Shown here in pieces: positions 27,678 through 36,534 of a stretch of 64,000 bases of DNA. The position numbers were made by a program, and so were the translations under genes. The stretch comes from Candidatus Physcousia equi (GTDB lineage: Bacteria > Bacteroidota > Bacteroidia > Bacteroidales > Bacteroidaceae), in the NCBI GenBank assembly GCA_018065005.1, contig JAGHUD010000059.1, positions 31,087 to 95,086 of the forward strand. Reading direction: 5' to 3'. How positions within the stretch are numbered: the stretch's first letter is position 1; every line of letters starts with the position of its first letter. The notes under the pieces were generated by a model that did not search any database, was not told the DNA's origin, and saw only the letters and a list, made by a program, of their open reading frames with translations.

Positions 27678-28745
27678 ATGTTATTAGTTTTCTTCTTCCG
27701 CGGAGCTTGTTTTTTCATGTTCTGCTCCATTGCCTTCATTGCCTATGCCACCCGAAGCCCAAGGTCACCCTATCGCGATGCCTTCGGGTGGGTCAACTTT
27801 ATCTGCGCCTTGCAGATCATTTTTGGCATCTCCAAGCACATCTTCCCCGACTGCGGTCTGCTGCGTAACGATGTGCTCATAGCCACTGTCGATGCCACCG
27901 TCATCCCCTTCATGTTGCTCGAAGCGGAAGCCATATACCGACAAAGTCTCAAGGAACTCACCTGGCGACAACGATGGACTAAGTTGCTCCTTCAGGAGGT
28001 CCCTTTCTTGGCGCTTATCGTCACGACCATCTGCTACGATGGGCAGCACAGCCTCATCCTTCTTTGTGCCTATGCCCTACCCTTCACCTTGTATTCCTTT
28101 GTGCGCGTGCACTTCCGCCTCAAGGAATACGAGCGCATCATCTCCTACACAAGCAACCAGCGCAACCGCAGTGTGAAATGGGTGAAATGGGTCATCACCT
28201 CCAACCTGCTCATCATATTCACCTACTCGATTCTCTTCCCCTTCTTCCGCGAATTTCATTACCTCCCACTCGTCATCTACTTCTTGCTCAACATCGCCCT
28301 CACCTGCACCCACGCCTATTTCATCTATCAGCAACGACCTGAGAAAACGCGTGAAATCAGGATGATACAAAGCGTCATCACGAAAGAGAAAAAGGACATA
28401 GAAGAGAAGTTGCGCCAGGTGTCACAACTGAGCGAGGAACTGGAGGAGAATGCTAAAAAAATCAAAAGAAAGGCAGACATCAAAGAATACACGGACGCCT
28501 TCATGCTGCAGCATCCGCATTTCTGCAAACGCCTCGACCGCGTTGCCACACACAAACTGACGAAGCATGACCACCTCTTGTGCATGCTCATCTACGACAA
28601 CCACAAAATCCCGGACATTGCCCACATGGTGGGCGTCAACAGCAAGAGCGTGGAGATGGCGCGTAGCCGTCTGCGCAAAAAACTGGAGTTGGACAGTTCG
28701 ACGAACCTCCAACGCCACATCACCAGCATCACCGATGCCGACTAA
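27678..28745 (+). CDS. membrane-anchored HTH transcriptional regulator
   Basis: 355 residues from ATG at 27678; an alternative ATG at 27717 is discussed as a finding. The N-terminal 215 residues hold about six hydrophobic helices. Next comes a charged coiled coil (VITKEKKDIEEKLRQVSQLS..., about 230-275), then a C-terminal helix-turn-helix (KLTKHDHLLCMLIYDN, then KIPDIAHMVGVNSKSVEMAR and SRLRKKLEL) resembling LuxR/GerE DNA-binding domains. This layout, a membrane sensor joined by a stalk to a cytoplasmic DNA-binding domain, recurs in Bacteroidetes. Ligand and target genes are unknown; neighbours give no hint. A regulatory role is likely. Confidence 0.75.
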   Translation: MLLVFFFRGACFFMFCSIAFIAYATRSPRSPYRDAFGWVNFICALQIIFGISKHIFPDCGLLRNDVLIATVDATVIPFMLLEAEAIYRQSLKELTWRQRWTKLLLQEVPFLALIVTTICYDGQHSLILLCAYALPFTLYSFVRVHFRLKEYERIISYTSNQRNRSVKWVKWVITSNLLIIFTYSILFPFFREFHYLPLVIYFLLNIALTCTHAYFIYQQRPEKTREIRMIQSVITKEKKDIEEKLRQVSQLSEELEENAKKIKRKADIKEYTDAFMLQHPHFCKRLDRVATHKLTKHDHLLCMLIYDNHKIPDIAHMVGVNSKSVEMARSRLRKKLELDSSTNLQRHITSITDAD

Positions 28746-29279
28746 GACATCCGTCGCAGATGGAAACATCCGGTCTCGCTGCCCTTCATGAACTGACGGT
28801 TGTTGGAGCGGGTGTATGTCCCGCCATTTGTCAAGATTTCAGAAAGTGCGGGTAGGCTGCACTCCTGCTCGTGGCAACCGACTTCATCAGCCATGACAGC
28901 CCGCTGCGTTGGGCTCCCGGCTCCACCGCCGAGCAGAAGAAAGCTGGTTCCACACGCCTTCGTGCCGGTGGTTTGGGCAAGCTCCGATGTATCAAACCTT
29001 TCCCTTTCATTATCAGCATTTTCGCGAGCATCAATTTGGAGCAGTGCGTAGGGTGATTTTTTTCTGCTCGAGAAACCGAAAGTTTCTGCTCGAGAAACTG
29101 ACAATTTCTGCTGCAGAAACTTTCGGTTTCCGCTGCAGAAAAAATTATTTTCTGCAGCGAAACTTTTTTGTGCCTGCGCAGACGATTGTGGATGTGTGGT
29201 CGAGAAACGATCGCGAGGCGCACGAAGAGAGCACGTCGGGCGTTGGTGTTTGTAAAAATTCTTTACTTCGCAGCCCCCC
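28746..29279. other. convergent spacer with palindromic repeats
   Basis: 534 nt between two gene 3' ends. The left part has no features I recognise. The part at 29061-29163 holds palindromic elements, described separately. Open frames crossing it give repetitive, non-protein-like sequence, so I annotate no gene. Confidence 0.6.
29061..29163. repeat. cluster of five TTTCTGC-GCAGAAA palindromic elements (locus A)
   Basis: Five copies of a dyad of the form GTTTCTGCTnnnGAAAC, at about 29061-29076, 29082-29099, 29105-29121, 29126-29142 and 29149-29163. Two have a CTCGAG centre and three a CTGCAG-like centre. In addition CCGAAAGTTTCTGC (from 29077) pairs with GCAGAAACTTTCGG downstream, so the cluster could fold into one large hairpin. 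The same motif occurs at 50632-50760 and 63646-63686. Confidence 0.88.
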
Positions 29280-30503
29280 CTACTCCTTTACCCGTACAAG
29301 AGCACTCACCACAAAGGTGACGAGGCAGGATGCCGAAACCCAAATGAAGAATCCTGCAAAGCCAAACGTATCCGCCAGTTCGCCCGCGAACATGCCAGGC
29401 AGCATCATGCCCAATGCCTGCAAAGCCGTGCAGAGCGAAAACACACTGGTGCTGCGTTCGCCACGCGAAAAATAGACCATGAAGAGAGAATAGGCTGTGA
29501 AGCCAAAGCCATAACCCAACTGTTCGAGCGCCACGCCCGCATAGACGGGGAGCAGGCTGGTCGGTTGATAGAGGGCAAAATAGACGTAGACAAGATCGGG
29601 AATGCTGATGGCGACGACCATAGGCCACCACCATCGACGAAGACCGTGGCGCGATACAAGTATGCCACCCAACACACCGCCCAGAAGAAGGGCGACGGTG
29701 CCCAAAGTGCCATAGATGATGCCTATGTCTTGCGTGCCAAGCGACATGCCTCCCTCCTCAAGGGGGCGCAGCATGAAGGGTTGAGCCATCTTTGCCAACT
29801 GCGCCTCGGGAAAGCGGAAAAGAAGCATGAAGAGGAGGGCAGAAACGAGATGCGGCTTCGCAGCGAAGGCTCGGAAGGTGTCGGCAAAAGCTGACTTTGT
29901 CTTAGGGGCACGAGCCTGTTCCACCTTGGGGGTCGTCCACGCATGCCAAATGCCGAGCAGAACCATCAGGACAGCGGTGACACCGAGCGTCAGCCCCCAT
30001 GCAGGCGCTACCCCATGGCTCCGCTCCAGATGGCCTGCCAGAATGACGAGGACGCCCTGACAGAAAATCATGCCCACACGATAGAACGTGCTGCGAATGC
30101 CCACATAGAGCGCCTGCTGTTTCTCGTCGAGCCCAAGGATGTAGAAACCGTCGGCTGCAATGTCGTGCGTAGCACTCGAAAACGCCATGAGCCAAAAGAA
30201 CACGAGCGAGCCTGTGAGCCACCACGAGGTCTGCAGGGTGAGCGCTACGCTGGCAAGCGACGCGCCGACGAGCAACTGCATACTGATGATCCACCAACGC
30301 TTGGTGCGCAGGGCATCGACGAGCGGACTCCATAGTGGCTTGATGACCCAAGGCAGATAGAGCCAGCCGGTGTAGAAAGTAAGTTCTGCATTGCTGAGCT
30401 TGAGGTTGGTGTAGATGATGACGCTGAGTGTCATCACCATCATATAGGGTATGGCTTCGGTGAAATAGAGCGTGGGCACCCACGCATAGGGACGGTTCTT
30501 CAT
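29280..30503 (-). CDS. AmpG-like MFS permease
   Basis: 407 residues with 12 hydrophobic segments, major facilitator superfamily, inner membrane. The opening WVPTLYFTEAIPYMMV, the segment LPWVIKPLWSPLVD and SSATHDIAADGFYI are typical of the AmpG muropeptide permease group, which imports GlcNAc-anhydroMurNAc peptides for cell-wall recycling. Two wall hydrolases (glucosaminidase at 6.2 kb, M23 peptidase at 26 kb) are in the same window, though not linked in an operon. It is monocistronic: a tRNA and its terminator lie upstream and a convergent spacer downstream. The substrate is inferred from family resemblance. Confidence 0.82.
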   Translation of the reverse strand: MKNRPYAWVPTLYFTEAIPYMMVMTLSVIIYTNLKLSNAELTFYTGWLYLPWVIKPLWSPLVDALRTKRWWIISMQLLVGASLASVALTLQTSWWLTGSLVFFWLMAFSSATHDIAADGFYILGLDEKQQALYVGIRSTFYRVGMIFCQGVLVILAGHLERSHGVAPAWGLTLGVTAVLMVLLGIWHAWTTPKVEQARAPKTKSAFADTFRAFAAKPHLVSALLFMLLFRFPEAQLAKMAQPFMLRPLEEGGMSLGTQDIGIIYGTLGTVALLLGGVLGGILVSRHGLRRWWWPMVVAISIPDLVYVYFALYQPTSLLPVYAGVALEQLGYGFGFTAYSLFMVYFSRGERSTSVFSLCTALQALGMMLPGMFAGELADTFGFAGFFIWVSASCLVTFVVSALVRVKE

Positions 30504-30525
30504 ATCGTTAGCACTTTAAGAAAGC

Positions 30526-30552
30526 AAAAAAAGGCAACCGTTTCTGGTTGCC
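30526..30552 (-). terminator. terminator of tRNA-Met
   Basis: Stem GGCAACC/GGTTGCC (30533-30539, 30546-30552) with a 6-nt loop. On the minus strand the stem is followed by seven T (complement of 30526-30532). It begins 5 nt beyond the tRNA. Confidence 0.88.
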
Positions 30553-30557
30553 TTTTG

Positions 30558-30631
30558 TAGCGGGGCCGGGGATTGAACCCGGGACCTCATGATTATGAAT
30601 CGTGCGCTCTAACCAGCTGAGCTACCCCGCC
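30558..30631 (-). tRNA. tRNA-Met (anticodon CAT), probably elongator
   Basis: 74 nt on the minus strand. Acceptor GGCGGGG/CCCCGCT (first pair G-U), D stem GCTC/GAGC, anticodon loop TTCATAA, T stem CCGGG/CCCGG with loop TTCAATC, and no encoded CCA. The initiator marks (C1-A72 mismatch, three G-C pairs in the anticodon stem) are absent, so it is elongator Met, or possibly Ile decoding AUA after lysidine modification. The anticodon stem CACGA/TCATG contains one C-A mismatch at positions 29-41. Confidence 0.88.
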
Positions 30632-30761
30632 ATCTTTTCGTTTGCGAGTGCAAAGGTAGAACATTTTTTTGTACCGTGCAAGAAATCTCGGCTTTTTTTT
30701 CAAGAAAAATGAAAAATTGACCTACAAAGCCCCTAAAACACCACAAAAAGTGGGCACCGAC

Positions 30762-30792
30762 TTTGATATTTCGACTTTTCTTCGTAACTTTG
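30762..30792 (+). promoter_or_regulatory. promoter of lptF-ribBA
   Basis: TTTG (30762-30765), 19 nt, TAACTTTG (30785-30792): a very good Bacteroidetes promoter. The predicted start near 30798 leaves a leader of about 70 nt before the ATG at 30871. Confidence 0.75.
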
Positions 30793-30870
30793 CATAAATT
30801 TTTTGAGGGGCACAACAGCAAGGAGCCATCCACCTCTTAAATTCTATATTTTTTTATTTATACGCGCGCG

Positions 30871-32370
30871 ATGAGACTGATGAAGCGACTTGACATGTAT
30901 CTGCTGAAAGCCTACCTGCAACTCTTTGCGGGCACTTTCTTCATTTGTCTCTTCATCTTCCTGATGCAGTTCACCTGGAGATATGTCAACGAACTCATCG
31001 GCAAGGGACTGTCCACAGATGTGCTGGCTCAGTTCTTTTGGTATGCCACGCTCACGCTCGTCCCCATGTCGCTGCCTCTTGCCCTCCTGCTTGCAGCGCT
31101 GGTCACCTTCGGCAACCTGGGCGAAAGGCTGGAGTTGCTCTCCATGAAGGCGGCTGGCATCTCACTCGTGCGCGTCCTGCAACCGGTTTTCATCTTTGTC
31201 ATGCTCGTGTGCATAGGCAGCTACTTCTTCCAAAACAAGGTGACACCTGAGGCCACAAAACAATTGGGCGCCTTGGTGTGGAGCATGAAGCAGAAGTCGC
31301 CCGAACTAGAGATTCCGGAAGGACAGTTCTACAACGAGATTCCAGGCTACAACCTTTTCGTGGAGCACAAAGACACGGAGACGGGAATGCTCTATGGCAT
31401 CATGATCTACAGCACGACGAACGGATACGAAGATGCACAAATCGTGCTCGCAGACTCGGGCAAACTGCAAAGCACGGCTGACCGTATGCACCTCAAACTG
31501 ACACTCTACGGCGGCGAACGCTTCCAGAACATGGCGGCACAGGGCGGACAAATGATGCGCGCATCGGTGCCCTACATGCGCGAGACCTTCAACCAGGAGG
31601 TGGACCTCATACAATTTGACGACAACTTCAACGTCCTCGACGCTTCCCTCTTTGCAGGTGATGCTGCCACAAAGGACATCAACTCCATCAGCCGAGGCAT
31701 CGACTCCATCTCCCACCGCATCGACTCCATCGGGCGCTCCATCTATGTCAGCATGGAAGACATGCAAATGCGACGTCGACTCAACCCTGCACGCAAAGAC
31801 TCGGCACAAATCGTGGCAGCACTGCCGCAGCAGATGCCCTACGACTCGCTACTTGCCCAACTCTCTGCCGCACAGAAGAAGGAGGCATGGCAGGCTGCTG
31901 CCACCAAGGCACGACAACAACAGTCTGAATGTGAATTTCGCGCGATGCAGACGACCGAAGAGAACCTGGTGCTGCGCAAACACCGCATCGAGTGGCACAA
32001 GAAATTCACCCTCAGCGTGGCTTGTCTCGTCTTTTTCTTCATCGGTGCTCCGCTCGGAGCCATCATACGCAAGGGTGGACTCGGACTGCCCGTCGTGGTG
32101 AGTGTGCTCATCTTCATCTTCTACTATGTGGTGAATGTGAGCGGAGAGAAGATGGCCAAGTCGGGCGATTGGGACATCACCTTCGGCGTGTGGCTGAGCA
32201 GCATCGTGCTGGCGCCCATAGGCGTGTTCCTTACCTATAAGTCAAACAAAGACTCTACCATGTTCAGCATCGAGGGATATACGCTACCCCTCAAACGGGC
32301 ATGGAAGGCTTACAAGAGATTTAGCATAATTCGTTGGATTCATCACAAGATAAAAAAATGGAAGAAATAA
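30871..32370 (+). CDS. LptF/LptG-family LPS export permease
   Basis: 499 residues, YjgP/YjgQ family, inner membrane. Three N-terminal helices ([60 protein letters not shown]) precede a periplasmic jellyroll, and three helices close the protein. In the Lpt machine LptF and LptG extract lipopolysaccharide from the inner membrane with the LptB ATPase. Between jellyroll and helix 4 there is an extended segment (about 270-370) with heptad-like repeats ([16 protein letters not shown]) and Gln/Ala-rich helix, longer than in E. coli LptF. It overlaps ribBA by 13 nt. Whether it is LptF or LptG is not settled. Confidence 0.88.
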   Translation: MRLMKRLDMYLLKAYLQLFAGTFFICLFIFLMQFTWRYVNELIGKGLSTDVLAQFFWYATLTLVPMSLPLALLLAALVTFGNLGERLELLSMKAAGISLVRVLQPVFIFVMLVCIGSYFFQNKVTPEATKQLGALVWSMKQKSPELEIPEGQFYNEIPGYNLFVEHKDTETGMLYGIMIYSTTNGYEDAQIVLADSGKLQSTADRMHLKLTLYGGERFQNMAAQGGQMMRASVPYMRETFNQEVDLIQFDDNFNVLDASLFAGDAATKDINSISRGIDSISHRIDSIGRSIYVSMEDMQMRRRLNPARKDSAQIVAALPQQMPYDSLLAQLSAAQKKEAWQAAATKARQQQSECEFRAMQTTEENLVLRKHRIEWHKKFTLSVACLVFFFIGAPLGAIIRKGGLGLPVVVSVLIFIFYYVVNVSGEKMAKSGDWDITFGVWLSSIVLAPIGVFLTYKSNKDSTMFSIEGYTLPLKRAWKAYKRFSIIRWIHHKIKKWKK

Positions 32371-33560
32371 ATAGCATTGCTGCTGCCCTCGAGGATTTCC
32401 GCCAGGGCAAGTTTGTCATCGTCGTGGACGATGAGGACCGCGAAAACGAAGGCGACTTCATCACCGCTGCTGAGACCATCACACCAGAAAAGGTGAACTT
32501 CATGCTCCAGGAAGGAAGGGGCGTGCTCTGTGCACCCATCACCATCAGTCGAGCACGCGAACTCGAACTGCAACACCAAGTGCAGGAGAACACCTCCATG
32601 CTCGGTACACCCTTCACCGTCACCGTCGACCTGCTGGAAGGTTGCACAACGGGCGTCAGTGCGCACGACCGCGCTGCCACCATCCGCGCACTGGCTGACC
32701 CCACGCGCAAGCCGTCCGACTTCGGACGTCCCGGACACATCAATCCGCTCTACGCACAAGACAAGGGCGTGCTGCGACGCGCTGGTCACACGGAGGCTGC
32801 CATTGACCTGGCGCGTCTGTCGGGCTTGCAACCAGCTGCTGCGCTCATCGAGATTCTGAATCCCGATGGCACAATGGCACGTATGCCACAACTCCGCGAG
32901 ATTGCCAAAAAGCATGACATGCGCATCATCGCCATCAAGGACCTCATCGCATATCGACTGCAACAGGAATCGCTCGTCGAGAAAGGTGAAGAGGCTGACC
33001 TCCCCACCGAATACGGACACTTCCGCATCATCCCCTTCCTCCAGAAATCTAACGGACTGGAGCACATCGCCATCATCAAGGGCGAATGGGAGAAGGACGA
33101 ACCCATCCTCGTGCGTATGCACTCGAGCTGCGCCACAGGCGACATCTTCGGTTCGTGCCGCTGCGACTGCGGAGAGCAATTGCATCGTGCCATGAAGATG
33201 ATTGACGAGCAGGGCAAGGGTGCCGTCATCTACCTCATGCAAGAGGGACGCGGCATCGGACTGATGAACAAGATTCGCGCCTACAAACTGCAGGAGCAAG
33301 GCGATGATACGGTGGATGCCAACCTCCATCTTGGTTTCCAAGCCGACGAGCGAGACTATGGCGTGGGCGCACAAATCCTGCGATCGCTTGGCATCACCAA
33401 GCTTAAACTCATCACAAACAACCCCATCAAACGTGTAGGGCTGGAGGGCTACGGACTTGAAATCGTGGAAAACATCCCGATGGAAATCACACCCAATGAA
33501 TACAATGCTCGCTATCTGCGCACAAAGAAAGAGCGCATGGGACACACGCTGCACCTGTGA
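32358..33560 (+). CDS. ribBA: bifunctional DHBP synthase / GTP cyclohydrolase II
   Basis: About 400 residues from ATG at 32358. A TTG start at 32334 would extend it by eight residues and lengthen the overlap with the permease gene, so I prefer the ATG. The N-terminal domain (1-200) is 3,4-dihydroxy-2-butanone 4-phosphate synthase ([35 protein letters not shown]). The C-terminal domain is GTP cyclohydrolase II, with zinc ligands in [20 protein letters not shown] and the motif [15 protein letters not shown]. The two halves start both branches of riboflavin synthesis. No FMN riboswitch is visible. Confidence 0.96.
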   Translation: MEEINSIAAALEDFRQGKFVIVVDDEDRENEGDFITAAETITPEKVNFMLQEGRGVLCAPITISRARELELQHQVQENTSMLGTPFTVTVDLLEGCTTGVSAHDRAATIRALADPTRKPSDFGRPGHINPLYAQDKGVLRRAGHTEAAIDLARLSGLQPAAALIEILNPDGTMARMPQLREIAKKHDMRIIAIKDLIAYRLQQESLVEKGEEADLPTEYGHFRIIPFLQKSNGLEHIAIIKGEWEKDEPILVRMHSSCATGDIFGSCRCDCGEQLHRAMKMIDEQGKGAVIYLMQEGRGIGLMNKIRAYKLQEQGDDTVDANLHLGFQADERDYGVGAQILRSLGITKLKLITNNPIKRVGLEGYGLEIVENIPMEITPNEYNARYLRTKKERMGHTLHL

Positions 33561-33654
33561 GACGCCCCTGGCATGACGGTGCTCGTGGCTTGGGGCAGAC
33601 GCAGTTCTCCCCTCTCTTCTCTCAGAACAAACAATCACACAAAACAATATTTCT

Positions 33655-34848
33655 ATGAACAACTTAAGCGAAAGACTTAACCGACTCGCCCCAAGTGCTA
33701 CGCTCGCCATGAGCCAGCGCAGCAGCGAACTGAAGGCGGCAGGCGTAGACGTCATCAACATGAGCGTGGGCGAACCAGACTTCAACACGCCCGACCACAT
33801 CAAGGCTGCAGCCATCAAGGCTGTCGAGGACAACTGGAGTCGCTACTCTCCCGTCCCTGGCTATCCCGAACTGAAGAAGGCTATCGTGGCTAAACTCAAG
33901 AACGAGAACCAACTCGACTATGAGCCTGCACAGATTCTCTGCAGCAACGGTGCTAAGCAGTCTGTCTGCAACGCCATCATGGCGCTCGTCAACCCAGGCG
34001 ACGAAGTCATCATTCCAGCTCCCTACTGGGTGAGCTACCCACAGATGGTGCTCCTCGCAGAAGGTACCCCCGTCTTTGTGGAGGCAAAAATCGAGGCTGA
34101 CTTCAAGATTACGCCCGAACAGCTCGAAGCGGCTATCACACCCAACACACGTGCCATCATCCTCTGCTCTCCCTCCAACCCCACGGGCTCTGTCTACAGC
34201 AAGAGCGAACTGGAGGCTTTGAAGGATGTGCTGCTCCGCCACGATCGCGTCATCGTCATTGCAGACGAGATCTACGAACACATCAACTACGTTGGCGAAC
34301 ATGCTTCTATGGCTCAGTTCCCCGACATCAAGGATCGTGTGGTCATCATCAATGGTGTCAGCAAAGCATACGCCATGACGGGTTGGCGCATCGGCTTCAT
34401 CGCTGCTCCCGATTGGATCGTCAAGGGCTGCAACAAGCTCCAGGGACAGTACACCAGCGGCCCCTGCTCGGTGAGCCAGAAGGCGGCTGAAGCTGCTTTT
34501 GCAGGCGACCAGCAGTGTGTCGAGGACATGCGTCAAGCTTTTGAGCGCCGCAAGAATCTTATTGTCAAACTTGCTAAGGAGATTCCCGGACTGGAAGTGA
34601 ACGACCCTCAGGGTGCCTTCTACCTCTTCCCCAAGTGCTCAAGTTTCTTTGGCAAGAAGGACGGCGACCGCACCATCAACAACTCTACCGACCTTGCCAT
34701 GTACCTGCTTGAAGTGGGACATGTTGCCACCGTGGGTGGTGATGCGTTTGGCTCGCCTGAATGTTTCCGCATGAGCTATGCCACCAGCGACGAGAACATC
34801 ATCGAGGCTATGCGCCGCATCAAAGAGACGTTGGCACGACTGAGCTAA
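33655..34848 (+). CDS. aspC: aspartate aminotransferase (class I)
   Basis: 397 residues, fold-type I PLP aminotransferase. It transfers the amino group between aspartate and 2-oxoglutarate. N-terminal SVGEPDFNTPDHIKAAA, PSNPTGSVYSK, DEIYEHINY, the PLP lysine in NGVSKAYAMTGWRIG and the carboxylate-binding Arg in FRMSYATSDENI are all present. Close relatives also act as aromatic or prephenate aminotransferases, so specificity is by family. The last eight codons including the stop are tandemly duplicated just downstream (34849-34871). Confidence 0.92.
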   Translation: MNNLSERLNRLAPSATLAMSQRSSELKAAGVDVINMSVGEPDFNTPDHIKAAAIKAVEDNWSRYSPVPGYPELKKAIVAKLKNENQLDYEPAQILCSNGAKQSVCNAIMALVNPGDEVIIPAPYWVSYPQMVLLAEGTPVFVEAKIEADFKITPEQLEAAITPNTRAIILCSPSNPTGSVYSKSELEALKDVLLRHDRVIVIADEIYEHINYVGEHASMAQFPDIKDRVVIINGVSKAYAMTGWRIGFIAAPDWIVKGCNKLQGQYTSGPCSVSQKAAEAAFAGDQQCVEDMRQAFERRKNLIVKLAKEIPGLEVNDPQGAFYLFPKCSSFFGKKDGDRTINNSTDLAMYLLEVGHVATVGGDAFGSPECFRMSYATSDENIIEAMRRIKETLARLS

Positions 34849-34871
34849 AGACGTTGGCACGCCTGAGCTAA
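34826..34871 (+). repeat. 23-bp tandem duplication across the aspC stop codon
   Basis: 34826-34848 (the last codons of aspC with the stop TAA) and 34849-34871 differ at one base (GCACGA versus GCACGC). The second copy lies in the untranslated region. A third copy begins (AGA) but diverges. Confidence 0.95.
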
Positions 34872-34886
34872 AGAGGTAATAAAAAA

Positions 34887-34933
34887 GAAAAAGTTCAGTA
34901 ATGGTTTCCACCATTGCTGAATTTTTCTTTTTT
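34887..34933 (+). terminator. aspC terminator, possibly bidirectional
   Basis: Stem TTCAGTAATGG / CCATTGCTGAA (one G-U pair) flanked by an A-rich run on the left and TTTTTCTTTTTT on the right. It can terminate rightward transcription, and because of the flanking A tract perhaps leftward too. It is 38 nt past the aspC stop. Confidence 0.85.
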
Positions 34934-35017
34934 GTGGGAATGCTAATCGAGTAAGAGGTAGCGTCAGGGCTCGTTGGAGACTTGCACCCGTTTGCCAACG
35001 CTCATGCAGAGCATACC

Positions 35018-35052
35018 CAAAAAAAGGCATCGAGTCGCGGGGACTGGATGCC
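35018..35052 (-). terminator. rplS terminator
   Basis: The minus strand reads a stem GGCATCCAGTC / GACTCGATGCC (one mismatch) around a CCCGC loop, followed by a run of T (complement of 35018-35025). It lies 45 nt after the rplS stop. Confidence 0.82.
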
Positions 35053-35096
35053 TTTGTTGCTTTTCGTTGGAGATGTTCTCTCCAGGGGATTCGCTT

Positions 35097-35465
35097 TTAA
35101 GCTTCTGCCTTAACAGCAACACGCTTCTCTTGGATGCGTGCCTTCTTACCGGTGAGGTTGCGGAGGTAATAGAGCTTAGCGCGACGTACCTTACCTACCT
35201 TGTTCACGGTGATGCTGTCGATGTTGGGAGACTCGATGGGGAAGATACGCTCTACACCCACGGTGCCTGACATCTTGCGAACGGTGAAGCGCTTCTTGTT
35301 GCCACAGCCACTAATCTTGATGCATACACCACGATAGAGCTGGATACGCTCCTTGTTACCCTCGACGATCTTGTAAGCTACGGTGATAGTGTCACCAGCC
35401 TTGAAACTGGGATGCTGCTTACCGGTAGCAAATGCTTCCTCAGCAATTTTGATTAAATCTGCCAT
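35097..35465 (-). CDS. rplS: 50S ribosomal protein L19
   Basis: 122 residues. L19 sits at the interface between the large and small ribosomal subunits. The conserved stretch [20 protein letters not shown], the segment [12 protein letters not shown] and the C-terminal [17 protein letters not shown] are diagnostic. It is alone here, not in the trmD-rpsP context seen in many other bacteria. A TATCTTTG box precedes it and a terminator follows. Confidence 0.97.
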   Translation of the reverse strand: MADLIKIAEEAFATGKQHPSFKAGDTITVAYKIVEGNKERIQLYRGVCIKISGCGNKKRFTVRKMSGTVGVERIFPIESPNIDSITVNKVGKVRRAKLYYLRNLTGKKARIQEKRVAVKAEA

Positions 35466-35560
35466 AATTGGTTTTTGAGATTATTGAAATTGTTTGTCGT
35501 TCTACCGAGGCATAACAGGCTACTCTTCATCCTGCCAGCGACCTGGGCGGAAAGCGGGTG

Positions 35561-35568
35561 CAAAGATA
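35561..35568 (-). promoter_or_regulatory. rplS -7 box
   Basis: The minus strand reads TATCTTTGCACC, the same core as upstream of ndk and glyS. It leaves a leader of about 85 nt before the rplS ATG. The -33 element is unclear. Confidence 0.5.
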
Positions 35569-35748
35569 CGACTTTTTTTTGAACTAAGAAAGTCTTTCTC
35601 GAATTATTTGGCTGAGCACCATCAAAATATCTGTTTTCGGGTGCTTCTTGCACGACTGCATGATGCTTCTTTCGCTATTACGACTAACAAAAAGGCTTTT
35701 CTTGCTTGCAACTATGAGGCGAGGATGAAGGTGGCTGTTGGTTTTGCA

Positions 35749-36417
35749 CTACTTCAAATCGGGCACTCCGGAACCGTTGGCATAGATGCCCTGAATGTAA
35801 ACCCGGTATAGCAGTGTGCTATAGGCTGGAACGGCGTCGCTGGCTTTCGATCCATAGGCTTGCTCCTGAGGGATGTAGATGAGCCAGTCGTCTCCTTCTG
35901 TCATCTGCTGAAGTGCGGTGGAGAATCCTTCCACCGTGCTTGCCACTGCCATGAGAATGGGAGCTGCGGTTGTGGTGCTGAACGCACCATAGTAGGTTTG
36001 ACTGAAAACGCGCTGCTCGGTCCTCAACTGTCCATCGCCTGGATCGTATTGCGTGGGCATGAGCCATGCGCGGTAGGAGAGACGAACAGAGTCGTTGGCA
36101 TTTGGCATGAAGTGCTCGTCGGCTGCGTGCTCACCGGACTGAATGATCTTGACGCAGATGGTGTCAGCCAGATTGCCGCTCTGCACATTCGGATTCTTTT
36201 GTATGGTCTTGAAGCGGCGCCATTCGCAATGTGATGCCCAGTCGTCGCCATACTGTTCCTTTGCTCGCGCGATGGCAGTGCGCGCCGTGTCACTGACCTG
36301 TCTGAACCACTCTGCGTTGCGATTCTGCCAGTTTGCATAGGGGTCCCATGTGGTTATTTCATCCTTGCAGGATGTGGTCAGAGACAGTCCGGCAAGAAGA
36401 AAAAGAAATGTGCGCAT
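35749..36417 (-). CDS. FKBP-type peptidyl-prolyl isomerase lipoprotein
   Basis: 222 residues from ATG at 36417; the longer frame to 36522 lacks a signal. The N terminus MRTFLFLLAGLSLTTSC is a lipoprotein signal, with Cys17 as the probable lipid anchor. The C-terminal half (about 110-215) is an FKBP domain: SVRLSYRAWLMP, VEGFSTALQQMTEGDDWLIY, IPQEQAYGSKASD and VPAYSTLLYRVYI. FKBPs catalyse cis-trans isomerisation of proline bonds in exported proteins. It is in the periplasm or outer membrane, just downstream of glyS on the same strand. The isomerase residues are only partly conserved, so activity is uncertain. Confidence 0.78.
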   Translation of the reverse strand: MRTFLFLLAGLSLTTSCKDEITTWDPYANWQNRNAEWFRQVSDTARTAIARAKEQYGDDWASHCEWRRFKTIQKNPNVQSGNLADTICVKIIQSGEHAADEHFMPNANDSVRLSYRAWLMPTQYDPGDGQLRTEQRVFSQTYYGAFSTTTAAPILMAVASTVEGFSTALQQMTEGDDWLIYIPQEQAYGSKASDAVPAYSTLLYRVYIQGIYANGSGVPDLK

Positions 36418-36534
36418 GATGTGCTTTGAGTCTATGAGTTTCACGCTTGCGTTGTTTGAGGGTTTCAAAAGTATGGCAGGGGCATAGTGACACACAACGG
36501 GGAGACGAGTGCGCCTCCCCATTGCGGATATGCT

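Noticed and set aside
28909-29475. Plus-strand open frame across the palindromic repeats at locus A
   Set aside because: Its sequence simply translates the repeats and then runs antisense into the permease gene.
32334-32357. TTG start of ribBA at 32334
   Set aside because: The ATG at 32358 matches the usual N terminus and reduces the overlap with the upstream gene.
32343-33833. Long minus-strand open frame (496 codons) opposite ribBA
   Set aside because: Antisense shadow of ribBA and the start of aspC; its composition is Val/His/Asp-rich and not protein-like.
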